A stretch of 7,111 nucleotides of DNA from an uncultured Porphyromonadaceae bacterium (GCA_947074265.1 CAMTPD010000066.1:1-7111), one strand, 5' to 3'; shown: positions 1 to 7,034, numbered from the stretch's first letter. Notes: generated by a model from the sequence alone, not told the origin. Numbers and translations are program-made.

Positions 1-1036
1 CCGCTTGACCCTCGACGTTTGTAAGGTGGGGAGGCTTGTAGGAATTAAACTTCGCGTAGGGCTTGTAGACGTCGTAATAACCTTTGCCACGCGTATAGTA
101 AAACGTCGCATTCAAGTCCAACCCGTTACCCAATAGCTGGGGATGCATCAAGTGATAGTGTTGTTGTTTGTAGTTGTCCGTTTGATTGTCGTAATACTTT
201 GTCTCGCCATTTTCCACGTATTCACCACATGGATTGTAGGTACGGTTCTCGTCGAGCATATAAGAAGGAATACCCGTCCAGGCCTGATAGGTTTTTTCGC
301 TACTGCCAAAGGTCTGAAACTTCAACTTGGTAGTTTGTCCGTAATAAGCAGCAGAAGCATAATACGAATCCATATTGGCAGAAGCACGATCTATGAAACC
401 ATCGCTGCTGATCTTCGTATAGCGTGCGTCGAAAACAAAGTGATTGTTGATAAGCCCCGTACCACCCATAAATGTATTCTTAAAGGTGTTGAACGATCCG
501 GCAGACGAAGAAACCTCTGCATATGGCTTCGACTGTAGCCCCAATGTCTGCATCGAAACGGTTGCTCCGAAGGCAGCAGCACCATTGGTCGATGTACCGG
601 CACCGCGCTGTATCTGCACGTTTTCGACAGACGACGCAAAGTCGGGCATATTTACCCAAAACACAGTATGCGACTCGGAGTCGTTTACCGGAACACCGTT
701 TACGGTAATGTTGATGCGGTTTGCATCCGTACCACGCACTCTGAATCCGGTATAACCAATTCCGGTTCCGGCATCGGAGGTAACAATTACAGACGGAGTT
801 TGTGACAAAAGGTGAGGAATATCTTTTCCGAAGTTGCGTTTGCCAACTTCCTCTTTCGATACGTTTGTATAAGCAACAGGGGTTTCTTTCGAAGCTGTGA
901 TAGCGGTTACGACAACCTCATCAAGCTTGATGTTGCGCATATTCTGAAGAGAATCGGGTAGTGAGTTTTGCGCGTTTAGTGTTTGCAGTTCTACTGAGAA
1001 TCTAAATCCCAAAGCTAAAGAAGTTTTGCCTTTCAT
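1..1036 (-). CDS. TonB-dependent outer-membrane receptor, probable thiamine (precursor) importer; C-terminal part outside window
   Basis: The reading frame is open from the ATG at 1036 to the left edge and gives the first 345 residues. Seen: a short N-terminal leader ending in LNAQ (cleavage probably after Ala22), a TonB box LDEVVVTA at residues 38-45, and a plug domain at about 47-165. Plug hallmarks are FRVRG (98-102), VNGVPVND (112-119), QIQRGAG (141-147) and AAFGATVSMQT (154-164). Barrel strands follow. There is no carboxypeptidase-like N-terminal extension, so it is not a SusC-type glycan receptor. Family knowledge: such receptors move scarce nutrients across the outer membrane using TonB-ExbBD energy. 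The TPP riboswitch just upstream points to thiamine or a precursor, as for the Omr1/OMthi receptors of Bacteroidetes. An in-frame TAA at 1042-1040 directly precedes this ATG, so the start cannot be moved upstream. Odd: Arg12 and Glu16 interrupt the signal-peptide core. The family call is firm; the substrate is inferred from regulation. Confidence 0.93.
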   Translation of the reverse strand, partial: MKGKTSLALGFRFSVELQTLNAQNSLPDSLQNMRNIKLDEVVVTAITASKETPVAYTNVSKEEVGKRNFGKDIPHLLSQTPSVIVTSDAGTGIGYTGFRVRGTDANRINITVNGVPVNDSESHTVFWVNMPDFASSVENVQIQRGAGTSTNGAAAFGATVSMQTLGLQSKPYAEVSSSAGSFNTFKNTFMGGTGLINNHFVFDARYTKISSDGFIDRASANMDSYYASAAYYGQTTKLKFQTFGSSEKTYQAWTGIPSYMLDENRTYNPCGEYVENGETKYYDNQTDNYKQQHYHLMHPQLLGNGLDLNATFYYTRGKGYYDVYKPYAKFNSYKPPHLTNVEGQA

Positions 1037-1037
1037 T

Positions 1038-1074
1038 GTTTAAAAATTTCGTTTAAACTCGTTACGGAACGAGT
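1038..1074 (-). promoter_or_regulatory. Two overlapping hairpins before the receptor start: candidate expression platform
   Basis: On the minus strand, ACTCGTT (1074-1068), loop CCGT and AACGAGT (1063-1057) form a perfect 7-bp stem. Next to it, GTTTAAA (1058-1052) can pair with TTTAAAC (1044-1038), which ends one base before the ATG. The two stems share bases 1058-1057, so full versions of both cannot coexist. Their position between the TPP aptamer and the start codon suggests they help convert ligand binding into control of translation or transcription. That role is inference. The first stem lacks the long U-tract of a standard terminator. Confidence 0.4.
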
Positions 1075-1149
1075 CTTTGCCTTTACGGCTAGAACTTCTT
1101 TCCTACAGGTTTGCTATTTGAAATGATAGATAGGCGCACTTCTGCTTAC

Positions 1150-1243
1150 ATATTTTTCCGTTCGCGGCATTACCCGCGCAGGTTCAAAGGGTATAATCTC
1201 AGCCTTTGTTCCTCGAAAAGGAAACAAAAGCACCCCTAAATAA
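1150..1243 (-). promoter_or_regulatory. TPP riboswitch (THI element) upstream of the receptor gene
   Basis: Read on the minus strand, the conserved THI-box blocks occur in order. They are GGGGTGC (1236-1230), an extended P3 arm around 1229-1204, GCTGAGA (1203-1197), ACCC (1192-1189), GAACCTG (1185-1179), and a P4/P5 hairpin in which CGCGG and CCGCG enclose GTAATG (1178-1163). P1 is closed by TATTT (1242-1238) with AAATA (1155-1151). GCTGAGA is the pyrimidine-sensing segment and the CCTG...TAATGCC part is the pyrophosphate-sensing segment of known TPP aptamers. TPP binding normally lowers expression of the downstream gene, here the TonB-dependent receptor starting about 114 bases after the aptamer. 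I could not assign a confident Bacteroidales -33/-7 promoter upstream. Confidence 0.96.
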
Positions 1244-1364
1244 CGTTTTCAAATAAACTTCGACTCCGACACGTTTGCTCGTCTTGCAACGATCGACGTG
1301 CCTCAATCGACAGTACAAAATAAATATATTTTCCGCAAAAGAGCTATACTATCATTGTTATAAA

Positions 1365-1454
1365 AATGTAATCACTTCACGCGGCTATCGCTATCCGCCT
1401 CAACTGCTCAATGTAATCACGCCAACCCACTTTTGCTATCCGCCTCAACAGCTA
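1365..1454. repeat. Two tandem 45-bp units with conserved ends and a diverged centre
   Basis: AATGTAATCAC occurs at 1365-1375 and 1410-1420, and GCTATCCGCCTCAAC at 1390-1404 and 1435-1449; both pairs are exactly 45 bp apart. The 26 bases of the two blocks are identical, the last five positions match at three, and the 14-base centre between the blocks matches at about 6 positions. Because 45 is divisible by three, the plus-strand frame shows a 15-residue repeat starting NVIT and containing YPPQ. The surrounding frame does not look like a real protein, so I treat this as non-coding repeat DNA. Confidence 0.75.
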
Positions 1455-1710
1455 TCGTTTACCGAGCTTATTTTAATATTTTACACTAAGCCCTCTTTTC
1501 GCTTGCTGTCAAAGCGCTTAAAACCGGAAAGAATTGAGGTTTTTGTGGCTATTTTGCGCTCTAGATTGCACAAATCTACCGTTTTTCGGAGTTCAGAAAA
1601 CAGGGTTTTCACACCCACCAACAAGCATTATTTCCTTTTCATAAAGTATATTTCATCGACAAAAGACATGAAACGGGCAAAAAGCATGCATGGTTTGCAC
1701 AAAAACCTTG

Positions 1711-1911
1711 CTTTGTTCTGAAAAAAAGGCCGTTTCGTTCTTGAAAAAAACTTTTTAGGTTCTTGAAAACACCTTTTTTAGTATTCGTGAAGACACAATT
1801 CGGTTAATGCGAAAACCTTTTTCAGTCACCACGAAGAGTATTTTTGTTTTCCACGAAGAGTGAATTCAATCATAACGAAGAGTGAAAACAGTCTTCGAGG
1901 AAAACGTTTTG
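1711..1911. repeat. Degenerate tandem array with about 22-bp period, roughly nine units
   Basis: A GAA-centred motif recurs with its G at 1720, 1743, 1765, 1789, 1811, 1833, 1855, 1877 and about 1899: spacings 23, 22, 24, 22, 22, 22, 22 and 22. Early units read like GTTCTTGAAAA followed by CTTTTT, later ones CACGAAGAGT or AACGAAGAGTG, so the array drifts from one variant to the other. Many units carry an A-tract then a T-tract, which would favour bent DNA. No gene runs through it convincingly. I have an unverified recollection that short direct repeats of similar length occur between genes in Porphyromonas. Function unknown. Confidence 0.7.
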
Positions 1912-1970
1912 CATATTCACGTGTTTCTTGCGACGTAGTTTCGACGACACTGCATCCGCTGTGCCAATAT

Positions 1971-2096
1971 ATGGTATACCATCGGCTCGTGCCACTGAGC
2001 GGGCGTTGAGCAAATACACTTTATTTGCCTAACGAGTCGATTGCGATCATTCTGACAGTCAGAAAAAAAGTCTTCGGTAGCAAGTTTGCCTCAGTG
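1971..2096. other. Cluster of short palindromes, possibly a folded element
   Basis: ATGGTATACCAT (1971-1982) is a perfect 12-bp palindrome. GCAAATA (2010-2016) pairs with TATTTGC (2022-2028) around a 5-base loop. TTCTGAC (2050-2056) and GTCAGAA (2058-2064) are inverted around one base. CACTGAG (1993-1999) pairs with CTCAGTG (2090-2096) and would enclose the last two. The strand of any transcript is unknown. It could be an operator region, a structured RNA or chance. Confidence 0.3.
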
Positions 2097-2419
2097 TAAT
2101 ACGCCTGGAGCATATAGCAGCAAAATGTTATATTTTTATTGAACAACAAAATGAGTCATCTAGCTATAAAATGGTGTTTTAGGCGCAATTATACCAGATT
2201 ATTAAGCAATGAACGGCAATTGCCCCTTCAATCTAAATTATACAGTAAGTACAATTACAGTCCTACTCGTATCGCGAAAAGGAAGAAAAGTTTACTCCGC
2301 CAAAGACGTGAGGATAAAGGAAGGCTCTAAAAGCAACAAAGCCGAATCTCTCGACCCGACTGTGCTTAATATTTATATTATACCATTTAAAGAATATTCG
2401 ATTTACTAATAACGGATGC

Positions 2420-2485
2420 AATTTAGCACATGCAGTTTAAAATTATATTACATTTAAACTAAACGCTTATTGCATGTGATAAATT
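2420..2485. repeat. Nested inverted repeat (66 bp)
   Basis: The outer arms AATTTAGCACATGCA (2420-2434) and TGCATGTGATAAATT (2471-2485) are inverted copies with one mismatch in 15. Inside them, AGTTTAAA (2434-2441) is the exact inverse of TTTAAACT (2453-2460). The element could extrude as a two-tier hairpin or form a stem-loop RNA. It lies about 95 bases beyond the efflux operon terminator. It might be a small palindromic repeat element, a remnant of a miniature transposon, or a binding site. No flanking target duplication is evident. Confidence 0.55.
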
Positions 2486-2579
2486 AAAGCTATACAGTCA
2501 CGAAAGTAACTATCTGTTAGTTATAAAAAAGTTTTTCATTCGCTTTTGTTCTGTTTTTAGCTTTTATTCACAATGCAAT

Positions 2580-2612
2580 AAAGGCTGCTTCATTCACATG
2601 AAGACAGCCTTT
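2580..2612 (-). terminator. Probable terminator of the efflux operon
   Basis: AAAGGCTG (2580-2587) pairs with CAGCCTTT (2605-2612), and CTTCAT (2588-2593) with ATGAAG (2598-2603). The result is a 14-bp stem with one bulged A at 2604 and a four-base loop. It sits 37 bases past the stop of the outer-membrane channel gene. On the minus strand the stem ends in TTT followed by AT-rich DNA, so the U-tract is short. The stem strength and position make a terminator the best reading. Confidence 0.8.
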
Positions 2613-2649
2613 CTCAATTTATAGTTATAAGAATCCAATGTTTTTTTCT

Positions 2650-3945
2650 TTATAGTCGCCCCGTTGCAATGCGATACTCTGTTAGCTTCAACTGATATGC
2701 GGCGCAGGCATCGGTAAATAAGTTACGACTTTGTTGCAACAACGTTTGCGCGTCGAGCACATCTGTAAGGGTAGATAACCCCACTTCGTAGTAGTCGGTA
2801 TTCAAGCGCATATTTTCCGTTGCCGAAGCAATAGACGACTCTGCCAATACGATTTGTTGATACGCTTCGTTGAGTTCGCTCCACGTTTTCGTAATTTGCA
2901 CTTCGAGCAACTCCTTTGTATTGTCTCGGTTATTCTCGGCTTGTCGTACCTGAAGCTTTTGTCGCTTCACGGCGTGCGAACCGCCCCACCATTTGGTAAT
3001 CGGCACCGATACACTGGCAAATACCATCCCGAACTTGTTGTCTTTGTCGGTAAAGTCGTGATAAGCATACCCTGCCCCTACTCCTACACTGGGTAAGTTT
3101 TTTCCCAGTTCGATACGCGTTTTGAGGTTACCCGCCTCAACACTTTTCTGCATTAGCTTATACTCGCTGCGCTGATACACGGCTTCTGTTGGAGAAACGT
3201 AGTAATCGGTCGGAGCTATAGGCTTAACGAAGTTGGCGTATTCAATATCAACTGCGGAGTCTTTTGCACCAATGTACTGAGCAAGAGCCAAGGTAGCTAC
3301 GGTGATTCCATTATCTAGTTTTAGTCGGTTGCTTTTGAGCTGCTGCTGTTGTAACTCTACGCGTAGCAAGTCGTTGCGGGTAGCTACGCCGGCATCAACG
3401 GCAGTTTTTACTTCGTGATAGATTTGCTTGAGTTGCTCATCAAGCAAATCCAATGTCTTTAGCTTCTCTTTCATCGAAACGATTTGCCAGAAATAGGCTT
3501 CTGTTCCTTTGATGACATCATCTTCAGACATGGCTTTCTTCAACACATCTGCCTCTTCTCCGATTCGGGCAAGCTTGTTGCTGTTTACAATTTGCCCGCC
3601 GGCAAAAACCGGTTGTACCGCAGTTACCGCTGCAATGGTTCCGTTTTTCAATGCGGCAACAGGCAGACTTCCTACTCCGGGTATGGGAACGGGAATATCC
3701 ATTTGCGCCATCGATGTGTTGGCATTTACCGTCATTCCCGCCGCACTTACAGTAGGAAAGTAATGGGTAAAGGCTTCCTTGCGTGTTTGCTGTGCCGCAT
3801 CAATTTCTAATTGTGCGTTTTGGATCTGATGATTGTTCTCAAGAGCCATTTGGCGACATTGCTCTAGTGTATAGGTTTGCGCCATAACGCCCGAGGGCAA
3901 GATCAGGCTTGCCAATGCAAGCACTAAGCTATATTTTGTTTTCAT
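2650..3945 (-). CDS. TolC-family outer-membrane efflux channel (OMF component)
   Basis: This 431-residue protein should form the trimeric outer-membrane and periplasmic tunnel through which the RND pump encoded just upstream expels its substrates. Seen: a Sec signal peptide at 1-22 (basic start, hydrophobic stretch 7-16, VMA|Q cleavage). Q23 rather than Cys follows, so it is not an OprM-like lipoprotein. The internal duplication of the family is visible. First half: a strand region QPVFAGGQ (111-118), long helices, then GVATRNDLLRVELQ (186-199). Second half: VSVPITKWWGG (312-322), then VGLSTLTDVLDAQ (388-400). Heptad-like Q, L and A-rich stretches at 130-225 and 325-410 fit the coiled-coil barrel. 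The length is normal for the family. The ATG overlaps the pump's TGA as ATGA, and a terminator follows, so this is the last gene of the operon. The family is certain; the substrate is unknown. Confidence 0.96.
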   Translation of the reverse strand: MKTKYSLVLALASLILPSGVMAQTYTLEQCRQMALENNHQIQNAQLEIDAAQQTRKEAFTHYFPTVSAAGMTVNANTSMAQMDIPVPIPGVGSLPVAALKNGTIAAVTAVQPVFAGGQIVNSNKLARIGEEADVLKKAMSEDDVIKGTEAYFWQIVSMKEKLKTLDLLDEQLKQIYHEVKTAVDAGVATRNDLLRVELQQQQLKSNRLKLDNGITVATLALAQYIGAKDSAVDIEYANFVKPIAPTDYYVSPTEAVYQRSEYKLMQKSVEAGNLKTRIELGKNLPSVGVGAGYAYHDFTDKDNKFGMVFASVSVPITKWWGGSHAVKRQKLQVRQAENNRDNTKELLEVQITKTWSELNEAYQQIVLAESSIASATENMRLNTDYYEVGLSTLTDVLDAQTLLQQSRNLFTDACAAYQLKLTEYRIATGRL

Positions 3946-6900
3946 TTCGATTGCTTTGTTTTTGAAGGTTCATCTCCATAAATCTTCCAGTACAAGACCG
4001 GCAAGATCGTTACTGCTAATACCATAGACAGAATCGTTCCCGAACAGATTACAATACCCATAGGTGACCACAGCGAACTGTTGCTGATGATCATCGGAAT
4101 CACACCTACTGCTGTTGTAGCAGAAGTAAGAAAGATAGGCAACATACGGCGCGAACCTGCATCGTAGGCTGCATCGCGTGCCGAGTAACGCTTGTTGTGG
4201 TGTAAGTCTTCTGCGTGCTCAAACATGATAATTGCATTGCGCACAATGATACCGAGCAAACTAATTACACCGAGTACACACGTAAGCCCGAAGTTGACAT
4301 CAAACATCCAAAGTCCGATTACCGCCCCTAGTGAGCAAAGTGATATAGAGCCCAATGCTGTGGCTGCGATACTTAGTTTTTTGAAGTTCAAGACCAGGAA
4401 TATAAAGATGATACAGATTGCAACGAGCAAACCGCTTGCAATTGGTGTGATGATCTCTTTGTCGTTTTCTACTGTTCCACCAAACTCCATCTCAACTCCA
4501 TCGGGCAATTGAGGTGCGATCTGCGTATTGGCAATCTCGATTACCTTCTTGAACGCATTGTTTTCGTTTTCGTTGCGTTTTACATTTGCCATAACACTTA
4601 CGGTACGAACCCCATTGCGTCGCACAATTTGACCTTCTTGCCATTGTGGTGTCACATCGGCAATTTGACGCAAAGGCACCATTACTCCCGGCACAGCTGT
4701 AGAAATGTATCTATCGCCCAGTTGTGCAGCTTGTTCTGTTGGCTCGTCGGTTTTTAGTTTCACCTGCAATGGGTAATCGCCTTCCCATATAGTACCGGCA
4801 GTGAGACCGTTGGTATGTACCGCCACCTCGGCCGAAGCCATCATTTTAGTTATACCAAGACGTGCTGCTTGTATCGGGTCTATCTGCACCTGCACAGCAG
4901 GAAGAAGTTCTTCGTAGTTGGTATGTACCCAAACGAGTTCATCCATTTCGCGCATAGCTTCCATAAGAGAATCGGCCGCTTGCTTCAGCTCGTCGATGTT
5001 CTCTCCCATTAGTCGCACTTCGATCGGACTCTGCACCGACTGGTAGTCTAGCTCCTTGAACTTAACGTAAGCATTGGGGAAATAATTGGCATACACGTCG
5101 GTGTATTCGTTCAGTAATTGCTTAGTTGCCTCAATCGATTCGGTGTTTACGATAAACTGTGCGTAATGTTTCGACGGCATGTTAGGCGCATACGTTGTTT
5201 GAAAACGTGGCGAAGCCATTCCGATAAAAGATGTAACCGATTTTACGCGTTCATCGCCCGAAAGGATGGTATACATCGAATCAGCTACCGAGGCTGTACG
5301 CTCGAGCGATGTTCCTTGCGGCAGATAAATCTCTACTGCAAATTGATCGCGGTCGGCGATAGGCATCATTCGTCTATTCAGATTCATCATTATCACCACG
5401 GCGATACCTATAGACAAAGCTCCGCCTGCAATGGTAAGCTTTGGATATCTAAAGGTGAAGTCTAGTACGCGATTGTATCCCGACTGAACATGATCGAGGA
5501 GATTGAATTTCTTTTCTTTTCCTTCTTTCCCACTTTGAAGGCCTTTCTTAATCAACCAAAACTCGAAGATCGGAATGATTACCATGGCAACCAATAACGA
5601 TACCATAAGGGAGATAAAGATAGTCCACGGGAAAAACTCGAGGAAGTCCCGAAACTGTCCGGTCATGGTAAAGAGCAACGGGAAAAAGATGATCGAGATA
5701 CACAGCGTTGCCAAAAAGATGGATCCGAAATAGTCTTTTGCACTGGAGATTGCGGCATGCCAGCGAGACATTCCTTTATCGAGACGTTCGAGATAAGCAT
5801 CTACCACAATAATGGCATTGTCTACAATCATTCCCAGTACCACAATAAGGGCTGCCAATGTTACGGTATTGAGCGGAATGCGACACACATACATGATACC
5901 TATCGAGATGAAAATACTGATAGGGATAGATGTTGCTGCTACTACTGCCGAACGAAACGGAAAGAGAACCATCATCACCAAGATAACAACCACGATAGAG
6001 ATCACTAAGTCGCGCAAAAATGATGTTACCGATTCTTCAACCACTTTTGGCTGGTCGGCAATACGCTTAATGGATACGCTCTCTGGTATCTGTTGCTCAA
6101 ACGAAGCCAACACTTTGTCTACTTCATTTCCATAAGCAACGATGTTGTTTCCCTCGCGCATCTCGAGCGAGAGTATTATAGACTTTGTTCCGTTGTTCTT
6201 TACATAACTGTTGTCGAGATTGTATTCTCGCTCGATGCGTGCGATGTCCTTTACGCGAATAACTTGCCCGTTCGGATCTTGACGAATGATTTGATCGGCA
6301 ATTTCCTTCTCTGTTGTCAACGGAGACTCGAAGTGTATCGGCATGTTTACGTCTGCGTTTTCGATCTCGCCCGATACGGTAGTGAGTCCTTGACTAAACA
6401 AGTTTGCAAGCAACCAACGGGTATCAATGCCGTATACAGCCATTTTGTCTTTATCGAGGTATACACAGATTTCCTCTTTTTGTACACCGTAACGACGCAG
6501 GTTAGATACCGACTCGATACGACGAAGCTTGTCTTCTAGTTGCTCGGCATACGTATCGAGCTCGCGATAAGTCTTGTCTTTCGACTCGACAGATATCAAG
6601 AGTGCCGATGTATCGCCAAAATCGTCTTTTGCAATAAGAGCTAATACTCCGGATGGAAGTTGTGCTTTGAAGCCGTTGAGTCCGTGCTTGATCTTGGACC
6701 AAACTTCGTCTTTATTTTTTATATTATCATTGAGCTCTACCATCACATACACTATTCCGTCTTGCGACATCGAGTATGTTTTTTGCTTTTTGATCTCATT
6801 GAACGTAAACAGATAACGTTCGAGCGGTTTGGCTACTTGCTCTTCTACTTGCGCAGATGTAGCTCCGGGGTATACAGCCACCACTACTCCTTGACGAATG

Positions 6901-7034
6901 GTAAAGGGTGGAAATTCTTGTTTGGGCATGTATTTGATACCGAGCACGCCAAGTAGTACTAGCAGTGCGGTGGCAACGAGTGTTATCTTTCGATAATGCA
7001 TTGCCGATTCGACTATATTCTTTGCTCTTTTCAT
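3942..7034 (-). CDS. RND efflux pump, inner-membrane permease (AcrB-like family)
   Basis: This 1030-residue protein is a proton-driven exporter that takes substrates from the periplasm or inner membrane and passes them to the TolC-like channel. The RND layout is complete. TM1 is at about 17-35, the first porter loop at 36-340, TM2-TM6 at 343-497, TM7 at about 533-551, the second porter loop at 552-863 and TM8-TM12 at 865-1015. TM4 carries GMIVDNAIIVVDA with Asp405 and Asn406 where AcrB has Asp407-Asp408. TM10 has IIVRNAIIMFEH with Arg932 where AcrB has Lys940. TM11 keeps Arg963 and Thr970, aligned by eye with AcrB Arg971 and Thr978. YPGATSAQVEEQV (55-67) is a typical porter motif. The start overlaps the adaptor stop and the stop overlaps the channel start, both as ATGA. 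It is close to the usual length of about 1040. Multidrug, detergent or bile-salt export is plausible; CzcA/CusA-type metal export is less likely without their metal signatures. Confidence 0.97.
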   Translation of the reverse strand: MKRAKNIVESAMHYRKITLVATALLVLLGVLGIKYMPKQEFPPFTIRQGVVVAVYPGATSAQVEEQVAKPLERYLFTFNEIKKQKTYSMSQDGIVYVMVELNDNIKNKDEVWSKIKHGLNGFKAQLPSGVLALIAKDDFGDTSALLISVESKDKTYRELDTYAEQLEDKLRRIESVSNLRRYGVQKEEICVYLDKDKMAVYGIDTRWLLANLFSQGLTTVSGEIENADVNMPIHFESPLTTEKEIADQIIRQDPNGQVIRVKDIARIEREYNLDNSYVKNNGTKSIILSLEMREGNNIVAYGNEVDKVLASFEQQIPESVSIKRIADQPKVVEESVTSFLRDLVISIVVVILVMMVLFPFRSAVVAATSIPISIFISIGIMYVCRIPLNTVTLAALIVVLGMIVDNAIIVVDAYLERLDKGMSRWHAAISSAKDYFGSIFLATLCISIIFFPLLFTMTGQFRDFLEFFPWTIFISLMVSLLVAMVIIPIFEFWLIKKGLQSGKEGKEKKFNLLDHVQSGYNRVLDFTFRYPKLTIAGGALSIGIAVVIMMNLNRRMMPIADRDQFAVEIYLPQGTSLERTASVADSMYTILSGDERVKSVTSFIGMASPRFQTTYAPNMPSKHYAQFIVNTESIEATKQLLNEYTDVYANYFPNAYVKFKELDYQSVQSPIEVRLMGENIDELKQAADSLMEAMREMDELVWVHTNYEELLPAVQVQIDPIQAARLGITKMMASAEVAVHTNGLTAGTIWEGDYPLQVKLKTDEPTEQAAQLGDRYISTAVPGVMVPLRQIADVTPQWQEGQIVRRNGVRTVSVMANVKRNENENNAFKKVIEIANTQIAPQLPDGVEMEFGGTVENDKEIITPIASGLLVAICIIFIFLVLNFKKLSIAATALGSISLCSLGAVIGLWMFDVNFGLTCVLGVISLLGIIVRNAIIMFEHAEDLHHNKRYSARDAAYDAGSRRMLPIFLTSATTAVGVIPMIISNSSLWSPMGIVICSGTILSMVLAVTILPVLYWKIYGDEPSKTKQSK

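Larger units (their letters stand above)
1244..2579. other. Long gene-free intergenic region with several repeat types
   Basis: About 1.3 kb lies between the efflux operon terminator and the thiamine riboswitch, with both flanking units on the minus strand. No minus-strand frame of useful length is present. The plus-strand frames (for example 1275-1721, 2139-2330 and 2209-2409) encode low-complexity or basic, aromatic-rich peptides with no recognisable domain, and one runs through repeat DNA. I see no tRNA or rRNA. What can be supported are the repeats listed separately: a 45-bp pair, a 22-bp periodic array, a palindrome cluster and a nested inverted repeat. The promoter of the thiamine receptor must lie at the low-coordinate end, but I could not place it. 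The stretch at about 2100-2579 is notably AT-rich. Confidence 0.7.

Noticed and set aside
143..755. Plus-strand frames opposite the receptor gene
   Set aside because: They are shadows of a clear TonB-dependent receptor coding frame on the other strand.
1316..1323. TTATTTTG on the minus strand as a Bacteroidales -7 box (TAnnTTTG)
   Set aside because: One mismatch, no -33 TTTG at proper spacing, and about 75 bases from the aptamer; too weak to call in AT-rich DNA.
1365..1454. Possible CRISPR array
   Set aside because: Only about one and a half units, a 14-base 'spacer' that is too short, and no cas genes nearby.
1275..1721. Plus-strand open frame of 148 codons, including a 15-residue repeat (NVIT.....YPPQ)
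   Set aside because: It is rich in basic and aromatic residues with no domain or signal. It runs through the 45-bp repeat and ends in the 22-bp array, and the repeat centre shows no amino-acid conservation.
2050..2064. TTCTGAC-A-GTCAGAA followed by an A-run as a minus- or plus-strand terminator
   Set aside because: The centre is one base, leaving only about 5 usable pairs. The T-run lies on the wrong side for minus-strand transcripts and is absent on the plus strand.
2139..2409. Two overlapping plus-strand frames of 63 and 66 codons
   Set aside because: They overlap in different frames, are highly basic or low-complexity, have no recognisable promoter, and match nothing I know.
3484..6956. 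Many plus-strand frames opposite the channel and pump genes
   Set aside because: Antisense shadows of two confidently identified genes, with no protein-like features.
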